A stretch of 64,000 bases of DNA from Siphonodentalium dalli (lineage: Eukaryota; Mollusca; Scaphopoda; Gadilida; Siphonodentaliidae): NCBI GenBank assembly GCA_032622095.1, contig CP136069.1, positions 1,364,001 through 1,428,000 on the forward strand. Reading direction: 5' to 3'. The position numbers and the translations under genes were made by a program. This document shows, piece after piece, positions 1-12,800 of this stretch. Within the stretch, counting starts at the first letter, position 1. Each line of letters opens with the position of its first letter. Below the pieces are notes generated by a model, which saw only the letters and a list, made by a program, of their open reading frames with translations, had not been told where the DNA came from and did not search any database.

Positions 1-1092
1 GAATATAAAGATCGTTCATGTCAGCATATTTCTGTAATGCGCATATAAAGAACGTTCATGTCAGCATATTACTGTATGGTGAATATAAAGAGCGTTCTTG
101 TCAGTATATTTATGCAAGGCGCATATAAAGAGCGTTCATTTCAGCATATTACTGTATGGTGAATATAAAGAGCGTTCATTTCAGCATATTACTGTACGAC
201 TAATGTAAATAGCGTTCATTTCAGCATATTACCGTATGGCTAATATAAATAGCGTTCATTTCATAACATTACTGTATGGCTAATATAAAGATCGTTCATT
301 TCAGCATATTACCGTATGGCTAATATAAATAGCGTTCATTTCAGCATATTACTGCATGGCTAATGTAAATAGCGTTCATTTCAGCATATTACTGTATGGC
401 TAATATAAAGAGCGTTCATTTCAGCATATTACTGTAAGGCGCATACATAGAGCGTTAATGTCAGTATATTACTGTATGGCGAATATAAATAGCGTCTATT
501 GTCGGTCGATTCTGGTATTGCGAACATAAAAATCCTTTTGTTTCTCACTTCTGCTCGAAAACTGGAAAACAGTCAATACTTTTACGAAAAGTTGTTAGGT
601 GTGAGGGGTCTGCACAAAAATTCACACACATTGTTGAACAAGTATGCCGCCCAATTTGGAGCCACCAGCCCCTTATCGTTTTATATTTTGAAGCTGCATA
701 ATGTTAACAAATATCTCTTACATATACTGTGACCACGAACGCTCTTTATATGTCACACGCTTATCATCAGGGTGTTGTCGTTTATTTTCGCAATTCAGCA
801 CGAAACACCGATGAACGAGATGATGCCGCAAACACACATCTTAGTGATACATTGATCTCGAACGCTATTTATTTTCATGCCAGCATATTACTGTATGGTG
901 AATATAAAGAGCGTTCATGTTAGAATATATGTTACTTTATTTTATTCCCATTTATTATTGACACAGACTCATACGGCATATACTTCAATAATATATATAC
1001 TGTGACCACGAACGCTCTTTATATGTCACACGCTTATCATCAGGGTGTTGTCGTTAAAAAGGCAAGAAAAACTTAAATGCAAAAATTAATTA
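1..1092 (+). repeat. Partial higher-order monomer, 3' end (alpha array, linker L, tail)
   Basis: This is the right end of an 8 kb monomer cut by the window edge. About 12 alpha units of 40 bp (1-490, core ataaagagcgttc) are followed by linker L (491-782), one gamma unit (783-876), one alpha unit, a stretch of about 80 bp seen only at monomer ends, and the common tail ending in gcaaaaattaatta. The same order and nearly the same bases recur at about 15.8-16.9 kb. Short open frames here (499-732, 729-923) lack ATG starts and recur with the repeat, so I do not call them genes. Confidence 0.85.
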
Positions 1093-2773
1093 AAATTAAT
1101 AACAGGTCAATATAACAAACGCATTTATATAACATTAGCAGGTTAGCCCGCCACTGGCGGCAATCGTCAGAAACATGACAATTTTAATTTTTTTAATTAA
1201 TTTTTTTAATTAATTTTTTTAATTAATTTATGACAATTTTTAAATTTTTTAATTAATTTTTTATTTAAATTATTTTGTTTTTCAATGAGTTAATTGTGCC
1301 TTTTTAATTTACTGGCTTTTTTACTTAATGCTTTTAATTTATTTTTTAATTTATTTTTTTTGTTCAATGAGTTAATTTTTTGTTTTTCAATTTTACCCGA
1401 TTTGACCTTGAATTGATCATTTTCAAGGTCAAGGTCAGGTCGGGATCACAATTTAACCCGTCCATGACACTTCCCGTAGATACCAAGTTTTTAACCCGTC
1501 CATGACACTTCCCGTAGACACCAAGTTTGAGCTCAATCGGTCCGGGTCTATAAAGAACACACACATATATATCACTTGTGGGTACCCGTTTCAATGTGAA
1601 GAGCTTGTGCGAATTTTGTATACATTTTGGGTTCAAAGTGACTTAGTCGGACAGGTGCGTAACATACTGTGCCATCAGAAGTAGGCCAGCCATGCAGCCA
1701 ATTCTATTTTAAAGAGCGCAGATTTGGGATAACTGCATTGTGTGAGAACGCAACATGATTCGCGTACATCTATATGCATTTCAGTAGGTTGCTTTCCCGA
1801 GTAATGGTACCCTTTTCTGTGCATATAAATAGCACCAAAGTGAACATAAACTTTCTCACCAGCAAAATGATAAATAGCAAGATGTGTTGGAACGGAAGTA
1901 TCAGCAAGATGTGTTGGAACGGTAGTGTACCATATACACAAACATGGCATGTCGAGCTTGTAAAATAGATATTATATTGAATATACGGATATGAAAGCGC
2001 GTATTTGACCATTTAATATGTTATTGGAAGTCTTCACCATCGTTATTCACACACAAACATAATTAAATATGTACATTCAATGTAATTATGCTACATTTTT
2101 TTTCTTTTTTTTATGTTATGCTACATATAACGATCACCCATTTCGCAATAGCGAAATAGCGTATGATGACATTAAACTCTCTTTGCTCGCTTGCCTATAT
2201 CGCGATGCCCCCAACAGTTGAAGGTGTTTTATTTTAACTAATAGAATGTCATGATATGGTAGGATTCTGGGAATGATATACACATGGCAGATTATACATA
2301 CACATTCCATATACAATTCGCTCAATTTTGGTGTGATTCATATTCTTGAATACACGCAGCTGGTGAATTATTTGGCGCTTTAAGGCATATTTGGGCTATA
2401 AAATATACATATACAGATGTAGAGTTACTCTTGTTGGATTAACCCCTTCCGTGTTTACGGATCAATAAAATGATTGGGAGTGGAGAAATAGTGCTCTGAG
2501 CGTCTCCAAAATGCTACGCGGACGACCCCCGTGGGTTTTTACCCTTATATACGAAGTTTGAGCTCGATCGGACCAGTCGTTTTGGATTCTATGAAGTACA
2601 CATATATATACGGAGTTCTCAAAATATATAGTATAGATTATATGAAGATATATGGAATTTATTATAGTGGGGCCCCATTTAATTTAATTTGTTTCTATGT
2701 CGTTTTTTTTATGAAATTCACCGCGTGCTAAAGCAGCAATAATAAAATCTGAGTCTTATATCTGTAGCATTTC
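1093..2773 (+). repeat. Spacer S1 in M1 (retroposon-rich, lacking the 122 bp repeat block)
   Basis: S1 contains a hairpin-headed retroposon (about 1132-1582), AT-rich TTAATT tracts (1180-1380), about 900 bp of otherwise unrecognised sequence (1590-2480) with small overlapping frames on both strands, and a second retroposon-like tail (2500-2610, ending in a cacatatatatac run). The 1.6 kb is conserved among monomers 1, 2, 3 and 4. Frames such as 1675-1950 (minus) are conserved only as part of the duplicated DNA, so conservation is not evidence of coding. Confidence 0.75.
1132..1582 (+). mobile_element. Hairpin-headed short retroposon in S1 of M1
   Basis: Starts with tagcaggttagcccgccactgg, whose gcccgcc/ggcgg pair can form a short hairpin. 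It continues through TTAATT-rich tracts, contains the inverted motif TTGACCTTGAA...TTCAAGGTCAA (1402-1432), a duplicated piece (taacccgtccatgacacttcccgtaga, 1455 and 1493), and ends in a tail gagctcaatcggtcc then an acacacatatata run. The head, the internal repeats and the simple-sequence tail fit non-autonomous RTE-type retroposons; the family assignment is inference. Confidence 0.6.
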
Positions 2774-5470
2774 AAGAGACCCATACTATACCCATACTAT
2801 AAAGGTGACATAAACTAGATAGGTTCACATGATCTGACATTTAATACATTTATCTTTATTAAAATGGTGTATACATTATGGTGACATTTAGCGGGTGTAC
2901 ATTTACTTATTGCCTAAATACCTGGTATGACGAAAATAAAGAGAGTTCTTTGTCAGTCTATTACTGGTACGGTGAACACCAAGAGCGTATGGTGGAAACT
3001 AAGATAATTAAATATCTAGTCCTGGTATGACGAAAATAAAGAGCGTTTTTCGTCAGCATGTTCCTGTTAAAATTCCCGTATTCTGGTATGGCGAAAATAA
3101 AGAGTGTTCGTGATCAGTCTATTTCTTGTATGGCGAAAATAAAGAGCGTTTGTGATCAGTCTATTCCTTGTATGGCAAAAATAAAGAGCGTTCGTGGTCA
3201 GTCTATTTCTTGTATGGCGAAAATAAGGAGCGTTCGTGATTAGTCTATTCCTTGTATGGCGAAAAGTAAAGAGGGTTCGTGTTCAGTCTATTTCTGTTAA
3301 CAATATCGTGTTGTGTCATGGCGAAAACATAATGAGCGCTTATACTTTTACATGACGTTGGTGGGTGGCGAGGGGGTGTGTACTTGTACGTGATGTTTAT
3401 ATGTCGAATTTAAATTATATGCATCGGAGTAACTTATTAAATACGAATCACTCACATGCAGATTTTATGTGTATATGCATCGGAATAAGTTAATCGGTTC
3501 ATAGAATATACAAACAAACAAAACACTCTCGAATTCTTTAACACGAAACAACGAGGAACGTTCGTGGTCTGTCTATTCCCGATAATACTCCCGTTATTCT
3601 TCAGCATGAAACCCAGATGAACGAGGTGATGCCGCAAACACATATCTTAGTGATACATTGATATCGAACGCTCTTTATTGTCGCAATTCAACATGAAACA
3701 CGGATGAACGTGGTGATGCCACAAACACATATCTTAGTGATACATTGATCTCTGCTCTTTATTTTCACAATTCATCATGAAATACAGATGAACGAGGTGA
3801 TGCCACAAACACATATCTTAGCAATACATTGATCTCGAACGCTCTTTATTTTCACAATTCAACACGAAACACCGATGAAATGAAAGAGTTGATGCCGCAA
3901 ACAAACATCTTAGTAATACATTGATCTTGAACGCTATTTATTTTCGCAATTCAACATGAAACACCGATGAACGAGATAATACCGCAAACACACATCTTAG
4001 TGATATATTGATGTCGTACCCTCTTTATTTTCGCAATTCAACACGAAACACCGACGAACGTGGTGATGCCGCAAACACACACCTTAGTGATACATTGATC
4101 TCGAACGCTCATTATTTTCGCAATTCAACATGAAACCTCAATGAACGAGATGATGCCGCAAACACATTTCTTTGTGATACATTGATCTCGAACGCTCTTT
4201 ATTTTCGCAATTCAACACTAAACACAGATACACGAGGTGATGCCGCAAACACACATCTTAGTGATACATTGTTATCGAACGCTCTTTATTTTCGCAATTC
4301 AACACGAAACACCGATAAACGGGATGGTGCCGCAAGCACACATCATAGTGATACATTGATATTGAACGCTCTATATTTTCGCAATTCAACACGAAACACC
4401 GATGAACGAGATGATGCCACAAACACACATCTTATTGATACATTGATCTCGAACGCTATTTATTTTCATGTCAGCATATTACTGTATGGTGAATATAAAG
4501 AGCGTTCATGTCAGAATATCGTTGTATGGTGAATATAAAGATCGTTCACGTCAGCATAATACTGTAAGGCGAATATAAAGAGCGTTTATGTCATCATATT
4601 ACTGTATGGTGAATATAAAGATAGTTCATGTCAGCATATTACTGTATGGTGAATATGAAGAGCGTTCATGTCAGTATATTTCTGTAAGGCGCATATAAAG
4701 AGCGTTAATTTCAGCATATTACTGTATGGTGAATATAAAGAGCGTTCATTTCAGCATATTACTGTATGGCTAATATAAATAGCGTTCATGTCAGTATATT
4801 TCTGTAAGGGGCATATAAAGAGCGTTCATTTCAGAATATTACTGTATGGTGAATATAAAGAGCGTTTATTTCAGCATATTACTGTATGGCTAATATAAAT
4901 AGCGTTCATTTCATAACATTACTGTATGTCTAATATAAATAGCGTTCATTTCAGCATATTACTGTATGGCTAATGTAAATAGCGTTCATTTCACCATATT
5001 ACTGTATGGCTAATATAAAGTGCGTTCATTTCAGCATATTACTGTATGGCTAATATAAAGAGGGTTCATTTCAGCATATTACTGTAAGGCTCATATATAG
5101 AGCGTTAATGTCAGTATATTACTGTATGGCGAATATAAATAGCGTCTATTGTCGGTCGATTCTGGTATTGCGAACATAAAGATCCTTTTGTTTCTCATTT
5201 CTGCTCGAAAACTGGAAAACAGTCAATACTTTTACGAAAAGTTGTTAGGTGTGAGGGGTCTGCACAAAAATTCACACACATTGTTGAACAAGTATGCCGC
5301 CCAATTTGGAGCCACCAGCCCCCTTATCGTTTTATATTTTGAAGCTGCATAATGTTAACAAATATCTCTTATATATACTGTGACCACGAACGCTCTTTAT
5401 ATGTCACACGCTTATCATCAGGGCGTTGTCGTTAAAAAAGCAAGAAAAACTTAAATGCAAAAATTAATTA
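2774..5470 (+). repeat. Element E, copy in M1: beta-gamma-alpha minisatellite stack
   Basis: Element E runs from the common head (aagagacccatac) to the common tail (gcaaaaattaatta). Inside are a head (2774-2924), beta array (about 2925-3340, 42 bp units), a linker of about 255 bp (gttggtgggtggcgaggggg), gamma array (about 3596-4460, 87 bp units, roughly 10), alpha array (about 4461-5132, 40 bp units, about 17) and linker L plus tail (5133-5470). Beta and alpha carry the core gcgaaaataaagagcgttc or its aatata variant forward; gamma carries it reverse-complemented. The 116-codon frame at 4182-4532 is four gamma units of 29 codons and is not convincing as a gene. Confidence 0.82.
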
Positions 5471-5735
5471 CTTCAAACATGTATGTCACCGATAATACAT
5501 ACTGGAGCTTCGTTATGGACCGGAGCTCACGTGGAATCGGCTTCTACGCCTCAGCGATAGTATGCATAACGTGCACCAGGATATGATCAGTATCACTTCA
5601 AAACGTTTACCAGCCACGACAAGAAAACCATAGTCAGAAATGGTAACGCCACCAAGATCATATTATTAGCCATAAATAGAAATTATAATAATATGATATA
5701 AACTAGCTTTCAAATCCCATGTGGGAAATTTGGAT
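5471..5735 (+). repeat. Spacer S2 in M1 (dispersed repeats)
   Basis: About 265 bp in two parts. The first (acttcaaacatgtatgtcac to about 5620) resembles the SINE-like repeat at 40.9-41.07 kb. The second (acaagaaaaccatagtcag to about 5690) is a piece of the dispersed repeat found at 52746, 58003 and 58600. S2 is thus older genomic sequence caught between two E copies, not part of E. Confidence 0.8.
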
Positions 5736-8700
5736 AAAGAGACCCATACTATAAAGATGACATAAACTAGATAGGTTCCCATGATCTGACATTTAATACA
5801 TTTATCTTTATTAAAATGGTGTATACATTTATGGTGACATTAAGCGGGTGTACATTTAATTATTGCCTAAATACCTGGTATGGCGAAAATAAAGAGCGTT
5901 TGTGATCAGTCTATTCCTTGTATGGCGAAACTAAAGAACGTTTGTGATCAGTCTATTCCTTGTATGGCGAAAATAAAGAGCGTTCGTGATTATTCTATTC
6001 CTTGTATGGCGAAAAGTAAAGAGGGTTCGTGTTCAGTCTATTTCTGTTAACAATATCGTGTTCTGTTATGGCGAAAACATAATGAGCGCTTATACTTTTA
6101 CATGAAGTTGGTGGGTGGCGAGGGGGTCTGTACTTGTACGTGGTGTTGATATGTCGAATTTAAATTATATGCATCGGAGTAACTTATTAAATACGAATCA
6201 CTCACATGCAGATTTTATGTGTATATGCATCGGAATAAGTTAATCGGTTCATAGAATATACAAACAAACAAAACACTCTCGAATTCTTTAACACGAAACA
6301 ACGAGGAACGTTCGTGGTCTGTCTATTCCCGATAATACTCCCGTTATTCTTCAGCATGAAACACCGATGTACGAGGTGATGCCGCAAACACATATCTTAG
6401 TGATACATTGATCTCTGCTCTTTATTTTCACAATTCATCATGAAATACAGATGAACGAGGTGATGCCGCAAACACTTATCTTAGTAATACATTGATCTCG
6501 AACGCTCTTTATTTTCACAATTCAACACGAAACGCCGATGAAATGAAAGAGGTAATGCCGCAAACAAACATCTTAGTAATACATTGATCTCGAACGCTAA
6601 TTATTTTCGCAATTCAACACGAAACACAGATGAACGAGATGATGCCGCAAACACACATCTTATTGATACATTGATCTCGAACGCTCTTTATTTTCGCAAT
6701 TCAACATGAAACACCGATGAACGAGATTATTACTGTATGGCTAATATAAAGAGCATTCATTTCAGCATATTACAGTATTGCTAATATAAATAGCGTTCAT
6801 TTCAGCATATTACTGTATGGCTAATATAAAAAGGGTTCATTTCAGCATATTACTGTAAGGTGCACATAAAGAGCGTTGATGTCAGTATATTACTGTATGG
6901 CGAATATAAATAGCGTCTATTGTCGGTCGATTCTGGTATTGCGAACATAAAGATCCTTTTGTTTCTCATTTCTGCTCGAAAACTGGAAAACAGTCAATAC
7001 TTTTACGAAAAGTTGTTAGGTGTGAGGGGTCTGCACAAAAATTCACACACATTGTTGAACAAGTATGCCGCCCAATTTGGAGCCACCAGCGCCCCTTATC
7101 ATTTTACATTTTGAAGCTGCATAATGTTAACAAATATCTCTTACATATACTGTGACCACGAACGCTCTTTATATGTCACACGCTTATCATCAGGGTGTTG
7201 TCGTTTATTTTCGCAATTCAGCACGGAACACCGATGAACGAGATGATGCCGCAAACACACATCTTAGTGATACATTGATCTCGAACGCTATTTATTTTCA
7301 TGTCAGCATATTACTGTATGGTGAATATAAAGAGCGTTCATGTCAGAATATCACTGTATGGTGAATATAAAGATCGTTCCCGTCAGCATAATACTGTAAG
7401 GCGCATATAAAGAGCGTTTATGTCATCATATTACTGTATGATGAATATAAAGATCGTTCATGTCAGCATATTTCTGTAATGCGCATATAAAGAACGTTCA
7501 TGTCAGCATATTACTGTATGGTGAATATAAAGAGCGTTCTTGTCAGTATATTTATGTAATGCGCATATAAAGAGCGTTCATTTCAGCATATTACTGTATG
7601 GTGAATATAAAGAGCGTTCATTTCAGCATATTACTGTACGACTAATGTAAATAGCGTTCATTTCAGCATATTACTGTATGGCTAATATAAATAGCGTTCA
7701 TTTCATAACATTACTGTATGGCTAATATAAAGATCGTTCATTTCAGCATATTACCGTATGGCTAATATAAATAGCGTTCATTTCAGCATATTACTGAATG
7801 GCTAATTGTAAATAGCGTTCATTTCAGCATATTACTGTATGGCTAATATAAAGAGCGTTCATTTCAGCATATTACTGTAAGGCGCATACATAGAGCGTTA
7901 ATGTCAGTATATTACTGTATGGCGAATATAAATAGCGTCTATTGTCGGTCGATTCTGGTATTGCGAACATAAAAATCCTTTTGTTTCTCACTTCTGCTCG
8001 AAAACTGGAAAACAGTCAATACTTTTACGAAAAGTTGTTAGGTGTGAGGGGTCTGCACAAAAATTCACACACATTGTTGAACAAGTATGCCGCCCAATTT
8101 GGAGCCACCAGCCCCTTATCGTTTTATATTTTGAAGCTGCATAATGTTAACAAATATCTCTTACATATACTGTGACCAAAATAAAGCTCTTTATATGTCA
8201 CACGCTTATCATCAGGGTGTTGTCGTTTATTTTCGCAATTCAGCACGAAACACCGATGAACGAGATGATGCCGCAAACACACATCTTAGTGATATATTGA
8301 CGTCGAACCCTCTTTATTTTCGCAATTCAACACGAAACACCGATGAACGTGGTGATGCCGCAAACACACATCTTAGTGATACATTGATCTCGAACTCTCA
8401 TTATTTTCGCAATTCAACATGAAACCACAATGAACGAGATGTTGCCACAAACACATATCTTTGTGATATATTGATCTCGAACGCTCTTTATTTTCGCAAT
8501 TCAACACGAAACACAGATACACGAGGTGATGCCGCAAACACATCTTGGTGATACATTGTTATCGAACGCTCTTTATTTTCGCAATTCAACACGAAACACC
8601 GATACACGGGAGGATGCCGCAAGCACACATCATAGTGATACATTGAGATTGAACGCTCTTTATTTTCGCAATTCAATATGAAACACCGATGAACGAGATG

Positions 8701-9677
8701 ATGCCACAAACACACATCTTAGTGATGCATTGATCTCGAACGCTATTTATTTTCATGTCAGCATATTACTGTATCGTGAATATAAAGAGCGTTTATGTCA
8801 TCATATTACTGTATGGTGAATATAAAGATCGTTCACGTCAGCATAATACTATAAGGCGCATATAAAGAGCGTTTACGTCATCATATTACTGTATGGTGAA
8901 TATAAAGATCGTTCATGTCAGCATATTACTGTATGGCGAATATAAAGAGCGTTCATGTCAGCATATTTCTGTAAGGCGCATATAAAGAACGTTCATGTCA
9001 GCATATTACTGTATGGTGAATATAAAGAGCGTTCATGTCAGTATATTTCTGTAAGGCCCATATAAAGAGCGTTCATTTCAGCATATTACTGTATGGTGAA
9101 TATAAAGAGCGTTCATTTCAGCATATTACTGTATGGCTAATATAAAGAGCGTTCATTTCAGCATATTACCGTATGGCTAATATAAATAGCGTTCATTTCA
9201 GCATACTACTGTATGGCTAATATAAATAGCGTTCATTTCAGCATATTACTGTTTGGCTAATATAAAGAGCGTTCATTTCAGCATATTACTGTAAGGCGCA
9301 TATAAAGAGCGTTCATGTCAGTATATTACTGTATGGCGAATATAAATAGCGTCTATTGTCGGTCGATTCTGGTATTGCGAACATGAAGATCCTTTTGTTT
9401 CTCATTTCTGCTCGAAAACTGGAAAACAGTCAATACTTTTACGAAAAGTTGTTAGGTGTGAGGGGTCTGCACAAAAATTCACACACATTGTTGAACAAGT
9501 ATGCCGCCCAATTTGGAGCCACCAGCCCCCTTATCGTTTTATATTTTGAAGCTGCATTATGTTAACAAATATCTCTTAGATATACTGTTACCACGAACGC
9601 TCTTTATATGTCACACGCTTATCATCAGGGTGTTGTCGTTAAAAAAGCAAGAAAAACTTAAATGCAAAAATTAATTA
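5736..9677 (+). repeat. Compound element E in M1 with repeated gamma-alpha-L blocks
   Basis: After the head come a short beta array (5871-6085), linker, gamma (6346-6725), alpha (6726-6912) and L (6913-7202). L is then joined directly to another gamma unit at 7203 (tcgtt to tattttcgc), giving blocks gamma 7203-7296, alpha 7297-7932, L 7933-8226, then gamma 8227-8748, alpha 8749-9345 and a final L plus tail 9346-9677. Three L copies in one element show that the gamma-alpha-L block itself is a tandemly duplicated sub-unit. Confidence 0.8.
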
Positions 9678-9866
9678 AAATTAATAACAGGTCAATATAA
9701 CAAACGCATTTATACAACATTATATATGATATATATAAGATATATGGAATTTATTAAAGTGGGGCCCCATTTAATTTAATTTGTTTCTATGTCGTTTGTT
9801 TTTATGAAATTCGCCGCGTGCTAAAGCAGCAATAATAAAATCTGAGTCTTATATCTGTAGCATTTC
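9678..9866 (+). repeat. Deleted S1 spacer in M1-prime
   Basis: Only the first ~40 bp and last ~130 bp of S1 remain. The junction falls in an AT-rich string (acattatatatgatatatataag), consistent with deletion between short AT-rich homologies. Confidence 0.8.
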
Positions 9867-12800
9867 AAGAGACCCATACTATAAAGGTGACATAAACTAG
9901 ATAGGTTCACATGATCTGACATTTAATACATTTATCTTTATTAAAATGGTGTATACATTTATGGTGACATTAAGCGGGTGTACATTTAATTATTGCCTAA
10001 ATACCTGGTATGGCGAAAATAAAGAGCGTTTGTGATCAGTCTATTCCTTGTATGGCGAAAATAAAGAGCGTTTGTGATCAGTCTATTCCTTGTATGGCGA
10101 AAATAAAGAGCGTTCGTGATTATTCTATTCCTTGTATGGCGAAAAGTAAAGAGGGTTCGTGTTCAGTCTATTTCTGTTAACAATATCGTGTTCTGTTATG
10201 GCGAAAACATCATGAGCGCTTATACTTTTACATGAAGTTGGTGGGTGGCGAGGGGGTCTGTACTTGTACGTGGTGTTGATATGTCGAATTTAAATTATAT
10301 GCATCGGAGTAACTTATTAAATACGAATCACTCACATGCAGATTTTATGTGTATATGCATCGGAATAAGTTAATCGGTTCATAGAATATACAAACAAACA
10401 AAACATTTTCGAATTCTTTAACACGAAACAACGAGGAACGTTCGTGGTCTGTCTATTCCCGATAATACTCCCGTTATTCTTCAGCATGAAACACCGATGA
10501 ACGAGGTGATGCCGCAAACACATATCTTAGTGATACATTGATCTCTGCTCTTTATTTTCACAATTCATCATGAAATACAGATGAACGAGGTGATGCCGCA
10601 AACACTTATCTTAGTAATACATTGATCTCGAACGCTCTTTATTTTCACAATTCAACACGAAACGCCGATGAAATGAAAGAGGTAATGCCGCAAACAAACA
10701 TCTTAGTAATACATTGATCTCGAACGCTAATTATTTTCGCAATTCAACATGAAACACCGATGAACGAGATGATACCGCAAACACACATCTTAGTGATACA
10801 TTGATCTCGAACGCTATTTATTTTCGCAATTCAACATGAAACACCGATGAACGTGGTCATGTCGCAAACACACATCTTAGTGGTACATTGATCTCGAACG
10901 CTCTTTATTTTCGCAATTCAACACGAAACACCGATGAACGTGGTAATGCCGCTAACAGACATCTCAGTGATACATTGATCTCGAACGCTCTTTATTTTCG
11001 CAATTCAACATGAATCACCGGTGAACGAGGTGATGACGCAAACACACATCTTAGTGATATATTGATCTCGAACCCTCTTTATTTTCGCAATTCAACACGA
11101 AACACCGATGAACGTGGTTATGCCGCAAACACACACCTTAGTGATACATTGATCTCGAACGCTCATTATTTTCGCAATTCAACATGAAACCACAATGAAC
11201 GAGATGATTCCGCAAACACATATCTTTGTGATACATTGATCTCGAACGCTCTTTATTTTCGCAATTCAACACGAAACATATAGATACACGAGGTGATGCC
11301 GCAAACACACATCTTAGTGATACATTGTTATCGAACGCTATTTATTTTCGCAATTCAACACGAAACACCGATAAACGGGATGATGCCGCAAGCACACATC
11401 ATAGTGATACATTGATATTGAACGCTCTTTATTTTCGCAATTCAACACGAAACACCGATGAACGAGATGATGCCACAAACACACATCTTAGTGATACATT
11501 GATCTCGAACGCTATTTATTTTCATGTCAGCATATTACTGTATGGTGAATATAAAGAGCATTCATGTCAGAATATCACTGTATGGTGAATATAAAGATAG
11601 TTCACGTCAGCATAATACTGTAAGGCGCATATAAAGAACGTTTATGTCATCATATTACTGTATGGTGAATATAAAGATCGTTCATGTCAGCATATTACTG
11701 TAAGGAGCATATAAAGGGTGTTCATGTCAGCATATTTCTGTAAGGCGCATATAAAGATCGTTCACGTCAGCATAATACTGTAAGGCTCATATAAAGAGCG
11801 TTTATGTCATCATATTACTGTATGGTGAATATAAAGATCGTTCATGTCAGCATATTACTGTAAGGCGCATATAAAGAGTGTTCATGTCAGCATATTTCTG
11901 TAAGGCGCATATAAAGAACGTTCATGTCAGCATATTACTGTATGGTGAATATAAAGAGCGTTCATGTCAGTATATTTCTGTAAGGCGCATATAAAGAGCG
12001 TTCATTTCAGCATATTACTGTATGGTGAATATAAAGAGCGTTCATTTCAGCATATTACTGTATGGCTTATATAAATAGCGTTCATTTCAGAACATTACTG
12101 TATGGCTAATATAAAGACCATTCATTTCAGCATAGTACAGTATGGCTAATATAAATAGCGTTCATTTCAGCATATTACTGTATGGCTAATGTTAATAGCG
12201 TTCATTTCAGCATATTACTGTATGACTAATATAAAGAGCGTTCATTTCAGTATATTACTGTAAGGCGCATATAAAGAGCGTTAATGTCAGTATATTACTG
12301 TATGGCGAATATAAATAGCGTCTATTGTCGGTCGATTCTGGTATTGCGAACATAAAGATCCTTTTGTTTCTCACTTCTCCTCGAAAACTGGAAAACAGTC
12401 AATACTTTTACGAAAAGTTGTTAGGTGTGAGGGGTCTGCACAAAATTCACACACATTGTTGAACAAGTATGCCGGCCAATTTGGAGCCACCAGCGCCCCT
12501 TATCATTTTATATTTTGAAGCTGCATAATGTTAACAAATATCTCTTACATATACTGTGACCACGAACGCTCTTTATATGTCACACGCTTATCATCAGGGT
12601 GTTGTCGTTTATTTTCCCAATTCAGCACGAAACACCGATGAACGAGATGATGCCGCAAACACACATCTTAGTGATACATTGATCTCGAACGCTATTTATT
12701 TTCATGTCAGCATATTACTGTATGGTGAAGAGAAAGAGCGTTCATGTCAGAATATCACTGTATGGTGAATATAAAGATCGTTCAAGTCAGCATAATACCG

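Larger units (their letters stand above)
1093..9677 (+). repeat. Higher-order repeat monomer M1 (about 8.6 kb)
   Basis: First complete monomer of the tandem array, read as S1 (1093-2773), element E (2774-5470), S2 (5471-5735) and a compound E (5736-9677). It differs from the 16931 and 25078 monomers by lacking about 690 bp inside S1 and by a longer final gamma/alpha block at 8227-9345. Otherwise blocks align in the same order at an offset of about 15850 bp before the missing segment and 16540 bp after it. Confidence 0.88.

Noticed and set aside
1-490. CRISPR-like regular repeats
   Set aside because: Alpha units are directly adjacent with no unique spacers, and the context is eukaryotic.
8488-8715. 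Minus-strand cysteine- and histidine-rich frames through gamma (CLRHHLVHRCF)
   Set aside because: The Cys/His pattern is the complement of the 87 bp unit and shows no zinc-finger spacing.
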